Assembly: GCA_964610385.1 (NCBI GenBank)
Contig: CAZSXW010000006.1
Coordinates: forward strand, 84,156-148,155
Direction of reading: 5' to 3'
DNA: 64,000 nucleotides
From: CAZBSE01 sp964610385
GTDB taxonomy: Bacteria; Actinomycetota; Humimicrobiia; Humimicrobiales; Humimicrobiaceae
Below the pieces are notes generated by a model. That model saw only the letters and a program-made list of their open reading frames with translations, was not told the DNA's origin and did no database searches. Positions 43,080 to 52,245 of the stretch are shown here, in pieces. The position numbers were made by a program, and so were the translations under genes. Each line of letters opens with the position of its first letter. The stretch's first letter is position 1.

Positions 43080-43928
43080 ATGAAATTAAGAATAGTATTG
43101 GTGTTAATAGCCATAGTGATTGCAGCAGGAGCAGTATATGGAGTTATGATCTATATTAACAGTATAAAGGCATCATATGAAGAAGGAGTCGAAACAGTAG
43201 AAGTATTGGTGGCAACTCAGAATATTCCTAAAGAAATTGCGGTCGAGGATCTCGTCCCGGCAGGCATGATAGAAACGAAAGGTATCCCCAGAATATATCT
43301 TGCCGAAGGAGTCCTAACATCATTGGATGAATTTGAGGGGTATGTTGTAGCGGCTCCTATTAATGAAGGTGAACAGATCACTACTACCAAATTTATAAGA
43401 CCGGAAGAAATAGGATTGGCATTTATAGTCCCCGACGGTATGATAGCAGTATCTATTCCAGTCAATGAGATTATTGGTGTTTCCAATCTTATCGATGTAG
43501 GAGACCGTGTCAATGTTATTGCTACTTTTTTACCTGAAGAGGGATTATCTTCAGAGAGCTTGCTGCCAGTTGAAGAAGAACAATCTGAAGAGGGGATTAT
43601 AGGGACCGGTACTGAAGAAGTTTCTGCGAGAGTAGAAAATGATACCACAAAAACACTTCTGTGGAATATAGAAGTCTTATATGTCGGTACAAGAATCACA
43701 ACTGCCGATGAAACAGAAGAGGCCGGAGGAATATTTGGAGGGCAACAGGAAACTGATACCGGTACTATTGAGATAAATACAGTAACTCTTGCCGTTACAC
43801 CGGAGGATTCGGAAAAACTGGTGTTTTCGGAGGAAGTGGGTAGCGTATGGCTTGCTCTGGTCCCGACAGATGGAGTTGAAGAAAAGGAAACTGATGGGGC
43901 AACTTTAGACAATGTTTTTATGGATTAA
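43080..43928 (+). CDS. cpaB: CpaB/RcpC-type pilus assembly protein
   Basis: A 282-residue protein with an N-terminal transmembrane helix (about 2-26) and a SAF-type domain: ILVATQNIPKEIAVEDLVPAGMIETKGIP and YVVAAPINEGEQITTTKF. The later block MIAVSIPVNEIIGVSNLIDVGDRVNVIATF is the RcpC motif, and TLAVTPEDSEKLVFSEEVGSVWLALVP ends it. In Gram-negative bacteria it works with the secretin; here the partner may be absent. A second, shorter homologue is at 61552. Confidence 0.9.
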   Translation: MKLRIVLVLIAIVIAAGAVYGVMIYINSIKASYEEGVETVEVLVATQNIPKEIAVEDLVPAGMIETKGIPRIYLAEGVLTSLDEFEGYVVAAPINEGEQITTTKFIRPEEIGLAFIVPDGMIAVSIPVNEIIGVSNLIDVGDRVNVIATFLPEEGLSSESLLPVEEEQSEEGIIGTGTEEVSARVENDTTKTLLWNIEVLYVGTRITTADETEEAGGIFGGQQETDTGTIEINTVTLAVTPEDSEKLVFSEEVGSVWLALVPTDGVEEKETDGATLDNVFMD

Positions 43929-43980
43929 TATAGGAAAAAGAAGGTATAAATAACTAATATTTTATTTACGGAAGAAAGAT

Positions 43981-45117
43981 ATGAGTAAAACACCGGTAGC
44001 TATAATAGATAAAGAGTTAAATAATATAGATAAAGTAAGTTATCTATTGGAAAAGTTTTCCGATGTTAATATTATACGGACCAGTACAAGCCTGGACGAC
44101 TTAAAGGTTCTGCTTGAAAGGAAAGTACCCTGCCTGGTCTGGATGGGACCTTCGTATGAACTGGAAGATATTGAACCGCTTTTAAAAATTTATTATAACA
44201 GTCTGGATATCACCAGGATAGTATTACTGGCTAGGGAAATGTCAGCCGACCTGTTAAAAAGGGCTCTTCAATTAAATGTGTATGATGTTCTTAAGATCCC
44301 ATTTTCTTATAATGATATAAAAGAGACTATGAAGAGATCGGAAACCAGTATGGAAACGGACGCAGAAAATGAAAAGGCGGCTCCTAAAAGAATAACTGTT
44401 TTCGGGACCAAGGGAGGAGTAGGCAAATCATTTCTTGCAGTTAATCTGGCAGTAGGCCTTATAGCAGCTGATAAAAAAAGGGTCTCCCTTATTGACACCA
44501 ATTATCAATTCGGGGATATTGCTTTGATGCTTGATCTTCACCCTAAATATTCGATTTATGACATTCTACCGGTACTCGAGCAGCTAGACCCTAAGGTGCT
44601 TGAAAGTTTTTTGACTACTCACAGCTCCGGTATCAAAGTGCTTCCGGCACCGTTAGATATATCAAAAAGCACAGGTATAAATACAGAAGTCACTATAAAA
44701 ATTTTAGATAATCTATCAAGGATCAGTGATTACGTGGTGATTGATACTTCATCTTATTTTTCAGATGACGTATTAAACATTTTTAGAGATACGGACTATC
44801 TATTCATTATAACAAGTAAGGATACTCCCAGTATAAAAAATTTAAAGATAGCTCTGCAATTATTGGAACAATTAAAGTTTCCCAGGGAAAATATATGGAT
44901 AGTCCTTAATCGTGCCGATAGTAAGGTAGGAATTACTTTGGAAGAGATTGAAGAAACTATTCAGAGAAGGATAGATGTAGCTATTCCCAGCGATAGAATA
45001 GTGCCAATAACGGTCAATAAGGGTATTCCCGTGATTCTGGACGTTCCAAGGTCGCCGGTGACTAAGAGTATTAAAAAATTGATTAGAATAATAACCGAAG
45101 CTAAAAAAATTAGATAA
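43981..45117 (+). CDS. cpaE: CpaE/TadZ-type ATPase with receiver-like N-domain
   Basis: A 378-residue protein. Residues 1-120 resemble a receiver domain without a clear phospho-acceptor cluster. The C-terminal part is a MinD-type ATPase with canonical Walker A GTKGGVGKS (142-150), IDTNYQFGDIALMLDL and IVLNRADSKVGITLEEI. CpaE/TadZ places the Tad machinery at the cell pole. It lies between cpaB and tadA. Compare the paralogue at 62368, which lacks the P-loop lysine. Confidence 0.9.
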   Translation: MSKTPVAIIDKELNNIDKVSYLLEKFSDVNIIRTSTSLDDLKVLLERKVPCLVWMGPSYELEDIEPLLKIYYNSLDITRIVLLAREMSADLLKRALQLNVYDVLKIPFSYNDIKETMKRSETSMETDAENEKAAPKRITVFGTKGGVGKSFLAVNLAVGLIAADKKRVSLIDTNYQFGDIALMLDLHPKYSIYDILPVLEQLDPKVLESFLTTHSSGIKVLPAPLDISKSTGINTEVTIKILDNLSRISDYVVIDTSSYFSDDVLNIFRDTDYLFIITSKDTPSIKNLKIALQLLEQLKFPRENIWIVLNRADSKVGITLEEIEETIQRRIDVAIPSDRIVPITVNKGIPVILDVPRSPVTKSIKKLIRIITEAKKIR

Positions 45118-45149
45118 AAAATTTTAACCAAAAAGGACAGTGATTGCTT

Positions 45150-46505
45150 ATGGATTTACAGGAAAGAATCAGGAGGATGCAGGGTTTTAGAGATAGCCTG
45201 GATATAAAAGCCGACGAATCTTCAACTGTCCGGTCAGGACAGATTAATGAAATAAAGAAGGAGATACGCCAGGAACTAATTGATAATCTTTCTGATGTCA
45301 TATATAGAAAAAATATTAGCGATAGTGAGTTAAGTCTTAGGGTCAGAGGAGAAGTCCAGCGGATAATAAGCCAGAAAGCTTATCCCCTGACAGTTATAGA
45401 AAAAAGCAATATAATAGATGACCTTATCAATGATGTAACTGGTTACGGTCCTATAGAAGAATTTCTGGACGATGAAGAAGTAACAGAGATAATGGTAAAC
45501 AACCCTCAAAAGATTTATATAGAAAAAGGCGGTAAAATCCGTCTTACTAACAGAACTTTTTTAGATGAAGCCCATCTACTGCAGATAATAAACAAAATTG
45601 TGGGAAAGGTAGGCAGAAGGATAGATGAAGCTTCTCCTTATGTTGATGCAAGGCTTCCTGATGGTTCAAGAGTAAATGTAATAGTACATCCCCTGGCCTT
45701 GAATGGTCCGGTGCTTACTATAAGAAAATTTTCATCTGACCCTTTTACCATTGAAGATCTGGTTAAATTGGGTACCTGTACTCAAAAAGTGGCAGATTTC
45801 CTGGAAATCTGTACAAAGGGAAGGATTAATATAATATGCTCGGGAGGAACAGGAACGGGAAAGACTACCACACTTAATGTATTGTCTTCCTTTATTCCAA
45901 ATGATGAAAGAATCATCACAATTGAAGATGCTGCCGAACTAAAACTGAATCAGGAGCATGTAATAAGGCTGGAATCGAGGCCGCCCAATATAGAAGGAAA
46001 AGGAGAGGTGACTATTAGAGACCTTGTCAGGAATGCTTTACGTATGAGACCTGATCGCATAATCGTAGGCGAAGTCAGGGGCGGTGAAGCTCTGGATATG
46101 CTTCAGGCGATGAACACCGGTCACGATGGGAGCTTGAGCACCATCCATGCAAACTCATGTCGTGATGCTCTTTCAAGATTAGAGACCATGGTATTGATGG
46201 CCGGTATGGAAATCCCGATCAAAGCGATAAGAGAGCAGGCTGCATCAGCTGTGAATCTTATTGTCCATATGAACAGATTGAAGGACGGGACCAGGAGATT
46301 TATAAGGATTTCAGAAGTTCAGGGAATGGAGCAGGATACAATTGTTTTGGAGGATTTGTTTTTGTTTGATTATTCTATGGGTATTGATGAACAGGGTAGA
46401 TTTAAAGGAATCATTAAATCTACCGGACTTAGGCCCAGATTTTTAGATAGGTTAAAGGATTTTGGTATTGTTTTACCGGATGAAATATTTGAAAAAGAGA
46501 TTTAG
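45150..46505 (+). CDS. tadA: TadA/CpaF secretion ATPase
   Basis: A 451-residue type IV secretion-like ATPase that powers pilus extension and retraction. The N-terminal helical part is followed by GYGPIEEFLDDEEVTEIMVNNPQKIYIE. Walker A is GGTGTGKT (232-239), the Asp box and Walker B are RIITIEDAAEL and RPDRIIVGEVRGGEALDML, and the His box is HDGSLSTIHAN. ATG 45150 is chosen because AAAGGA lies about 10 bases upstream; TTG 45144 is also open. It is encoded 32 bp after cpaE. Confidence 0.95.
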   Translation: MDLQERIRRMQGFRDSLDIKADESSTVRSGQINEIKKEIRQELIDNLSDVIYRKNISDSELSLRVRGEVQRIISQKAYPLTVIEKSNIIDDLINDVTGYGPIEEFLDDEEVTEIMVNNPQKIYIEKGGKIRLTNRTFLDEAHLLQIINKIVGKVGRRIDEASPYVDARLPDGSRVNVIVHPLALNGPVLTIRKFSSDPFTIEDLVKLGTCTQKVADFLEICTKGRINIICSGGTGTGKTTTLNVLSSFIPNDERIITIEDAAELKLNQEHVIRLESRPPNIEGKGEVTIRDLVRNALRMRPDRIIVGEVRGGEALDMLQAMNTGHDGSLSTIHANSCRDALSRLETMVLMAGMEIPIKAIREQAASAVNLIVHMNRLKDGTRRFIRISEVQGMEQDTIVLEDLFLFDYSMGIDEQGRFKGIIKSTGLRPRFLDRLKDFGIVLPDEIFEKEI

Positions 46506-46592
46506 TCGTTTAAATAAGTAAAAGACTCCGGATCGGAAATAATCATTCAAAAATTTTTTTAATATAAATCCTTTGCAGTTTATGATTTAAAG

Positions 46593-48557
46593 ATGAAATT
46601 AAAATATTTAAAATTTATAACTGTTATATTGATAGTGTTTTCAATCTGCTTTTTTTCTCCTGCAGTCGCTTATGGTCAGGGATCCCAGGATATTTTTATA
46701 ACAAAAACTGATTTTAGTAATTATCCCAAAGTAGATGTCTATATTAACTTCAAGGAAGGTTCGGAATTAGAAGCTTTGAATCTTACACAGGAGGATTTTA
46801 CTGTACTTGAAAATGGAGAGGAAGTAAGAGACTTTTCTATAAAGGGATTAAGTGAGATTATCGATCCGATTGGAGTTGTCTTGCTTCTGGATACCAGCGG
46901 AAGTATGGAAGGAAAGCCTATTGAAGATGCTGCCAGTGCAGCCTTGCTATTTATGGATGAGATGAGAAGCATAGATGAATTTTCGGTAGTAAGTTTTGCA
47001 GATGATGTTACCGTCCATTCAAGTTTTACCTCTGATCGTAAAAAATTAAGGGATTCGATTTCAGAAATAGTAGCCATGGGTGAGACTTCCCTTTTCGATG
47101 GAATTTTTACCGCTGCGGATCAGTTCAAAGATAGGAAAAATATAAAATATAGATATATCATTCTATTATCAGACGGAACGGATACTGCAAGCAGGTATAC
47201 TGCACAGGATGCTATTAATAAAGCCTTGCAGGAGGAAGTCAGTATTTATTCAATTGCTCTGCTGTCAACTGAATTTAATCCTGATAATATCAGAAATATC
47301 TCCGAGAGTACCGGAGGAGAAATGCTGGAAGCTGCCAGTTCTAGTGATTTGAAGGAGCTTTATAAGACTATTTCCAAAAAAATAATAAATCAGTATAGAA
47401 TATCTTATACCAGTCTATGGCCTAATGCCGAAGATATAGAAATAAGTATAAGTGTGGGAAAAGATAAAATTAAAGGCTCGGCTGAGACCAGCTATGAGAA
47501 TCCCTATTATTCTTCTGCTCCCGAAGAAGTCGTTATCGGGCCTGAAAGACCTTTTTATCTGACTCTTTTTGATAATCAATGGATGAGGATAATTGTATAT
47601 GCAGCTATTTTTGTAGCTATTGCTTTATTATTATCTGTATGTATATTGTTTATACCAGCTAGAAAGAGGTCTTTAAGAGAAAGTGCTAAATTGTATGGAT
47701 TTAAGGTGGAAGGTAAAGAGGCCGAAGAGGAGTACAAATACAAAGAGAGAAGAAGAAAAGGTTTTATTGGCTGGATACTGGGGATTATATCAAGAGCTGC
47801 TTCCAGAAGGGGGTATATTGAATATTTTGATGCCAGGCTTAAAAGAGCTGGTATGAGTATAAGAGCTTCTGAGTTTATAGCATCACATCTGATAGGAATA
47901 ATAGCTTTCAGTATTGTAGTTTACTATTTCAGTAAAAATATTTTTCTTAGTATATTAATTGTAATAATGGCAGTAGCAGTTCCTTTTTTGGTTTTGAACT
48001 TGAGGACGTCCAGGAGGCTTGCTAAATTTCATGAGCAGCTTCCCGATGCACTTCAGTTGATCAGCGGGTCTCTTAAAGCAGGTTATAGTTTTAATCAGGC
48101 CTTAAGAATGGTAGTCGACGAATCAAAACCACCTTTATCTGATGAATTCAAAAGAATTTTAAGCGAGATAAGGGTAGGTCTACCGGAAAAAGAAGCATTG
48201 AATAACGTGTCACAGAGAATAAACAGCGAATATTTTCAATGGGTCGTTACGGCTATAAACGTACAGAGGGAAGTAGGTGGAAATCTTGCCGAGGTAATGG
48301 ATACCGTAGCGGATACCATAAGAGAAAGGGACAGGGTATTAAACAGGGTAAAAGCTCTTACTTCAGAAGGGAAACTGTCAGCTATAATCCTTATAATCCT
48401 TCCCATAATTGTCGGGCTGATGTTGTTTCTTTTTAACAGAGAATACATAAGTTTGTTATTTGTTACTCGAGCAGGACTGATTCTGTTATTAGTAGGAGTT
48501 GTCCTTTTGGTTTTAGGTATAGTCTGGATTATGAAAATTGTAAGTATCAAATATTAA
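46593..48557 (+). CDS. tadB: VWA domain fused to TadB-type inner-membrane platform protein
   Basis: A 654-residue fusion. A signal-like hydrophobic N-terminus (1-27, ending AVAYGQG) is followed by an extracytoplasmic VWA domain. Its metal site is DTSGSMEG (D100, S102, S104), followed by a conserved threonine region (MGETSLFDG) and LLSDGTDTASRY. A transmembrane helix lies at about 327-350, then a basic linker and the T2SS-F/TadB domain (about 400-654: HEQLPDALQLISGSLKAGYSFNQALRMVV). The TadB part should form the membrane platform with TadC. The VWA part could bind the pilus or an external ligand. Fusions of this type exist in some Gram-positive Tad systems. Confidence 0.9.
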   Translation: MKLKYLKFITVILIVFSICFFSPAVAYGQGSQDIFITKTDFSNYPKVDVYINFKEGSELEALNLTQEDFTVLENGEEVRDFSIKGLSEIIDPIGVVLLLDTSGSMEGKPIEDAASAALLFMDEMRSIDEFSVVSFADDVTVHSSFTSDRKKLRDSISEIVAMGETSLFDGIFTAADQFKDRKNIKYRYIILLSDGTDTASRYTAQDAINKALQEEVSIYSIALLSTEFNPDNIRNISESTGGEMLEAASSSDLKELYKTISKKIINQYRISYTSLWPNAEDIEISISVGKDKIKGSAETSYENPYYSSAPEEVVIGPERPFYLTLFDNQWMRIIVYAAIFVAIALLLSVCILFIPARKRSLRESAKLYGFKVEGKEAEEEYKYKERRRKGFIGWILGIISRAASRRGYIEYFDARLKRAGMSIRASEFIASHLIGIIAFSIVVYYFSKNIFLSILIVIMAVAVPFLVLNLRTSRRLAKFHEQLPDALQLISGSLKAGYSFNQALRMVVDESKPPLSDEFKRILSEIRVGLPEKEALNNVSQRINSEYFQWVVTAINVQREVGGNLAEVMDTVADTIRERDRVLNRVKALTSEGKLSAIILIILPIIVGLMLFLFNREYISLLFVTRAGLILLLVGVVLLVLGIVWIMKIVSIKY

Positions 48558-48619
48558 TAAAATATATTTTAGTAAACGATATTTTGGAGGACTAGTAAAC
48601 AGGATGGTGAGATTATAAT

Positions 48620-49543
48620 ATGTCAATGTATCTAGTTTTAGGTGCAGTCTTTGTAGCTGTATTTCTATTTGTATTATCGGTAGGTTTTTTGACAATAGTC
48701 AGGAAAAGTTCGCAGAGTACTATTGCAAGCAGGCTGTCTTATTATGGTACCAAGAAGAAAACGGAAGCATTGCCATCCTTTTCGGATCGGGTACTTATAC
48801 CTATTTTTAAAAGGATAGCTAATGTAGTAAAAAGAATCAGCCCCAGAGGAGTCGTGGAATCTACAAGTCATAAACTGGAGCTGGCTGGAATACTTGAGGT
48901 ATTGGGAACCAATGTATATTTTACAGTAAAATTTTTATTACCTATAGGGTTTCTGATCGTTTATATACTGTTATTAATATTTTTTGATTTTTCCATGATT
49001 ATAAATTTGTTATTGCTTATCCCTATACCTCTGTCGTACTTTTTACCTGATATCTATCTCCGGAGCAAAATAAGCAGCAGGCAGGATGAAATAAGGAGAA
49101 TCCTGCCTAATGCACTTGATATGCTTACTATCACTGTTGAAGCAGGTATGGGCTTTGACGCGGCCTTATCCAGAATAGCAAGTAATCTGAAAGGGCCTTT
49201 AGGCGAAGAATTAGACAAGATGTTAAAAGAGATGAATGTGGGTATTACCAGGAGGGAGGCTTTCCGAAATCTGATCAACAGGACCGAAGTACAGGATTTA
49301 GACTCCTTTATTTCAGCGGTGATACAGGCTGAGATTTTAGGAATATCTATAGGAAAAATCCTGAGAACCCAGGCTTCAGAATTGAGAAACAGGAGAAGTA
49401 TTAGGGCTGAGGAAGCAGGAATAAAGGCACCTTTAAAACTGGTGTTCCCTCTTATTTTTTGTCTATTGCCGGCACTTCTTGTTGTTATTATAGGTCCGGG
49501 TATAATAATGTTGTATGATGTTTTAATGAATTTTATAATGTAA
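48620..49543 (+). CDS. tadC: TadC inner-membrane platform protein
   Basis: A 307-residue T2SS-F family protein. Hydrophobic segments lie at about 5-25, 95-140 and 270-300. The T2SS-F core is DEIRRILPNALDMLTITVEAGMGFDAALSRIASNLKGPLGEEL, typical of TadC. It probably pairs with the TadB domain of the upstream fusion to form the membrane platform for TadA. It is the last pilus gene of this locus; coaX follows 10 bp later, so the transcript may continue. Confidence 0.93.
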   Translation: MSMYLVLGAVFVAVFLFVLSVGFLTIVRKSSQSTIASRLSYYGTKKKTEALPSFSDRVLIPIFKRIANVVKRISPRGVVESTSHKLELAGILEVLGTNVYFTVKFLLPIGFLIVYILLLIFFDFSMIINLLLLIPIPLSYFLPDIYLRSKISSRQDEIRRILPNALDMLTITVEAGMGFDAALSRIASNLKGPLGEELDKMLKEMNVGITRREAFRNLINRTEVQDLDSFISAVIQAEILGISIGKILRTQASELRNRRSIRAEEAGIKAPLKLVFPLIFCLLPALLVVIIGPGIIMLYDVLMNFIM

Positions 49544-49553
49544 ATTTATCACT

Positions 49554-50333
49554 ATGTTGTTAGCCATAGATATAGGAAATACACAGACGGTTATAGGAAT
49601 TTTAAGGAAAGAGAAAGTACTTACCTCCTGGAGGATGGTAACTCCAAAATGCGAAACCTCGGACGAGATTGCGGCTTTGATTTTCAATTTTTTAGAAAAT
49701 TCTGATTTTGACCCCGGTGATGTTAGCCAAATTGCGATTTCTTGCGTTGTTCCCAGAATAATCGATGAAGTTACAAAGATGAGCCGTAAATATTTTAAAC
49801 AGGATCCATTTATTGTAAGCAGTGAAGTAAAGTCTGATCTTGTAATCAGATATGATTACGCGCTTGAAATAGGGGCAGATAGAATAGCAAATTCGGTAGC
49901 AGCTAAGGAGATCTATGGTTTTCCGATAATAGCAGTTGATTTTGGAACAGCTACTACATTTGATATATTATCTTCTAAAGGAGAGTATATCGGCGGAGTT
50001 ATAGCTCCGGGTATAGATGTTTCATCAGAAGCACTTTTCAATTATGCAGCCAAGCTCTCAAAGGTTGATATAAGCTGGCCGGAAACAGTAATAGGAAAGA
50101 ACACTCGCGATTGTGTTCGTTCCGGGATACTGTATGGGTTTTTAGGCCAGGTAGACTTTATCATAGATAAGATAATAGCGGAACAAAAAAACAAAGATAA
50201 AAAGTTTGATCCAAAAGTAATATCCACTGGAGGTCTTGCCTTTCTTATGAACGGTAGAAGCAGGTGGATCGAGGTCAATGATCCTGATCTGACTTTAAAA
50301 GGCTTAAGAATATTAATTGATAAAAACAGGTAG
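49554..50333 (+). CDS. coaX: Type III pantothenate kinase
   Basis: A 259-residue ASKHA-fold kinase that phosphorylates pantothenate in coenzyme A synthesis. MLLAIDIGNTQTVIG is the phosphate-1 motif (D5). IGADRIANSVAAKEI, VDFGTATTFDI and YIGGVIAPGIDVS are type III signatures. The C-terminal STGGLAFLM and DPDLTLKGLRIL complete the fold. The start is ATG 49554. It is followed by dus after 14 bp, a common coaX-dus neighbourhood in Gram-positive bacteria. Confidence 0.95.
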   Translation: MLLAIDIGNTQTVIGILRKEKVLTSWRMVTPKCETSDEIAALIFNFLENSDFDPGDVSQIAISCVVPRIIDEVTKMSRKYFKQDPFIVSSEVKSDLVIRYDYALEIGADRIANSVAAKEIYGFPIIAVDFGTATTFDILSSKGEYIGGVIAPGIDVSSEALFNYAAKLSKVDISWPETVIGKNTRDCVRSGILYGFLGQVDFIIDKIIAEQKNKDKKFDPKVISTGGLAFLMNGRSRWIEVNDPDLTLKGLRILIDKNR

Positions 50334-50347
50334 TATTTTATAGAAGT

Positions 50348-51484
50348 GTGAAAAATTTTGAATTACCCTATCTTATAAACGAGCTGGACAGACTGGTCTC
50401 AAAATTTCTTCGAGATTATAGATCTCGCAATCCATCAAATGAAATCCTTAAGCAGGAGCAGCTTAGATATCTATTGCCGGATAGTGATACCGGCAGCAGC
50501 GGCAATGATGACAGTTGCTGTTTTAAAATAGGAGATGTGGGTATAAGAAATCCCATAATATCTGCGCCGCTGGCTGGTATTAGTGATAATACTTACAGAA
50601 TATTTGCCAGGTTTTTTGGAGCAGCTCTTACTTTTACCGAAATGATTACCAGTTACGGCATTACTTACCTGCATAAAAAGAGTCTGTTTCTTACTGATAT
50701 AACCGATCATGAAAGACCATGTGCGCTGCAGATATTTGGTTCTGATCCAGCAGTAATAGCCGGAGCAGCAAAGCAGGTTGAAGATAGAGCAGATATTATA
50801 GATATAAATATGGGATGTCCAGTGGCTAAAATCTTGAAATCGGGAAGCGGAGGATACCTGATGCAGGATGAAGATAAAATTGAAAAAATACTGGCGGGAT
50901 TGTCATCTGTGTTAAAAAAGCCTTTTACCATAAAGACCAGGACTGGGTGGGACAGAGATAATATCAATATTTTAAAAATAGCGGAAATTGCTGAAAGCAG
51001 GGGAGCGGCTGCCATATCAATTCATGGAAGAACAGTAAAACAGAAATTTACCGGTGAAGTCGATTATAAACTGATAAAAAAAGTAAAAGAGAAGGTAAAA
51101 ATTCCGGTCATTGCAAGCGGAGATATCAACTCTCCCGCTAAGGCAAAGGAAGTGTTTGAGTATACCGGCTGCGATGGGATTATGGTGGGTAGAGCTGCAA
51201 AAGGCCGCCCCTGGCTTTTTGCTGATATACTTCTATCCCTGCCGGGATTTTGCAGTAGATCAAGAGGCACCTTATTTGAACCAGAAATTGAATGGAAAAA
51301 GGAGTTATCAAAGATTTATTTAAAATTTCTGTTTTATTTTAAAGGAGAATATAAGGCAGTAAGGGAATTTAGGAAGCAGCTCTCCTGGGTTTTTAAAGGG
51401 ACCAGGGGAATAAGTAGAGCAAGGAGAGAGTTCTTTAAAATTGAAAAATTTGATCATGCTGAAAATTTCATTGATAATATATGA
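50348..51484 (+). CDS. dusB: tRNA-dihydrouridine synthase, DusB-like, with long N-terminus
   Basis: A 378-residue FMN enzyme that reduces uridines in the tRNA D-loop. The barrel begins near residue 60: FKIGDVGIRNPIISAPLAGISDNTYRIFAR. The catalytic cysteine is in IDINMGCPVAKI, followed by SGSGGYLMQD, FTIKTRTGW, AISIHGRTVKQKF and GIMVGRAAKGRPWLF. The first about 58 residues (VSKFLRDYRSRNPSNEILKQEQLRYLL) are an unusual addition; no other start codon lies between. The start is GTG 50348. A tRNA-Pro gene lies 20 bp downstream. Confidence 0.93.
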   Translation: MKNFELPYLINELDRLVSKFLRDYRSRNPSNEILKQEQLRYLLPDSDTGSSGNDDSCCFKIGDVGIRNPIISAPLAGISDNTYRIFARFFGAALTFTEMITSYGITYLHKKSLFLTDITDHERPCALQIFGSDPAVIAGAAKQVEDRADIIDINMGCPVAKILKSGSGGYLMQDEDKIEKILAGLSSVLKKPFTIKTRTGWDRDNINILKIAEIAESRGAAAISIHGRTVKQKFTGEVDYKLIKKVKEKVKIPVIASGDINSPAKAKEVFEYTGCDGIMVGRAAKGRPWLFADILLSLPGFCSRSRGTLFEPEIEWKKELSKIYLKFLFYFKGEYKAVREFRKQLSWVFKGTRGISRARREFFKIEKFDHAENFIDNI

Positions 51485-51504
51485 TAGAATATATTAAAGC
51501 TTTT

Positions 51505-51582
51505 CGGGATGTAGCGCAGCTTGGTTAGCGCGCAGCGTTCGGGACGCTGAGGTCGGGGGTTCAAATCCCCCCATCCCGACCA
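51505..51582 (+). tRNA. tRNA-Pro (CGG)
   Basis: The sequence folds as a tRNA with acceptor CGGGATG/CATCCCG, anticodon loop TTCGGGA (anticodon CGG) and encoded CCA (51580-51582). The T-arm and acceptor end are repeated 165 bases downstream, which marks a probable integration site. It follows dusB closely. Confidence 0.95.
51562..51582 (+). repeat. Direct repeat copy 1 (attL-like), tRNA-Pro 3' end
   Basis: Twenty-one bases covering the end of the T-loop, the T-stem 3' arm, the acceptor 3' arm and CCA. An identical copy is at 51727-51747. This is the usual core of tRNA-targeting integration. Confidence 0.85.
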
Positions 51583-51747
51583 TGTTAAGAAATGTTTTTA
51601 GATTGTAAGATGAGAAGTCAAGTATGGAAACATGGTGGATCCATGTTTCCGGGATTTGAAAAGACGGACTGAGCGAAAGCGAGGGAGTCTGCGTTTACGT
51701 GAGCGACCGGAGGGAGACGAAAGAACAAATCCCCCCATCCCGACCAG
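51583..51747 (+). other. Small structured element flanked by tRNA 3'-end duplication
   Basis: A 144-base insert plus the second direct repeat. It has no open reading frame. A perfect 10-bp hairpin, GGAAACATGG/CCATGTTTCC (51626-51650, 5-base loop), is followed by GC-rich purine-rich sequence with short hairpins such as GCGAAAGC (near 51680). The base composition is unlike the AT-rich surroundings. It may be the scar of an excised mobile element, a minimal mobilisable element, or a tRNA-associated repeat. No integrase gene is nearby. Confidence 0.6.
51727..51747 (+). repeat. Direct repeat copy 2 (attR-like)
   Basis: Exact 21-base copy of the tRNA-Pro 3' end, without the rest of the tRNA. It closes the small element. 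The sequence between the two copies does not resemble the tRNA, so this is not a tandem tRNA gene. Confidence 0.85.
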
Positions 51748-51813
51748 ATATAATTTAAAAAGTATACAAGAAGTAAGAGAGCCGAGTACTTAAAATGTTA
51801 AGGGTAATTTAGT

Positions 51814-52245
51814 ATGAATAAGAAAGATGCAAGATTTGTAAACCTGGCAGCGGTACTTATATCCTCGGATATTATAAAAACAGCAGAATACTACCGTGAT
51901 ATTATGGGTTTTAAAATAGTAGAGCATTTTGATGGCAAAGAGAAATTTGCCACGCTTTATAGAGATGAAATAGAAATTATAATCGTCCAGTCAAAATATG
52001 GCGAAGTTCAATCCAACCGGCAGAAATATGGTGCCGGATATGATATTTATATTGACCCTGATACAGCTAAAGGTGTTGATCTGATTTATACTGAACTGAG
52101 AGATAAAGGAGCAAAGATAATTTCTGCTCCTCAAATGACAGAATATGGATCTTATGAGTTTGTCATAGAAGATATCGACGGCAGGTTAATTGGAATCGGG
52201 CGAATAAAAGATAAAGAGCGATTTTTTAAAAATACTGATGTATGA
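51814..52245 (+). CDS. VOC-family (glyoxalase/dioxygenase fold) protein
   Basis: A 143-residue vicinal-oxygen-chelate protein, two beta-alpha-beta-beta-beta halves: VLISSDIIKTAEYYRDIMGFKIVEH and YIDPDTAKGVDLIYTELRDKGAKIISAPQMTEYGSYEFVIEDIDGRLIGIGR. Such proteins include glyoxalase, bleomycin-resistance proteins and dioxygenases; the substrate cannot be decided. It overlaps the following gene by 4 bp (ATGA). Confidence 0.85.
   Translation: MNKKDARFVNLAAVLISSDIIKTAEYYRDIMGFKIVEHFDGKEKFATLYRDEIEIIIVQSKYGEVQSNRQKYGAGYDIYIDPDTAKGVDLIYTELRDKGAKIISAPQMTEYGSYEFVIEDIDGRLIGIGRIKDKERFFKNTDV

Noticed and set aside
43217..43912. 231-codon reverse-strand frame within cpaB
   Set aside because: Serine- and proline-rich shadow of cpaB with no start signal or homologous features.
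51583..51747. Second tRNA gene or tRNA pseudogene after tRNA-Pro
   Set aside because: Only the 21-base 3' end is repeated; there is no anticodon arm or D-arm. It was kept as an att-like direct repeat instead.
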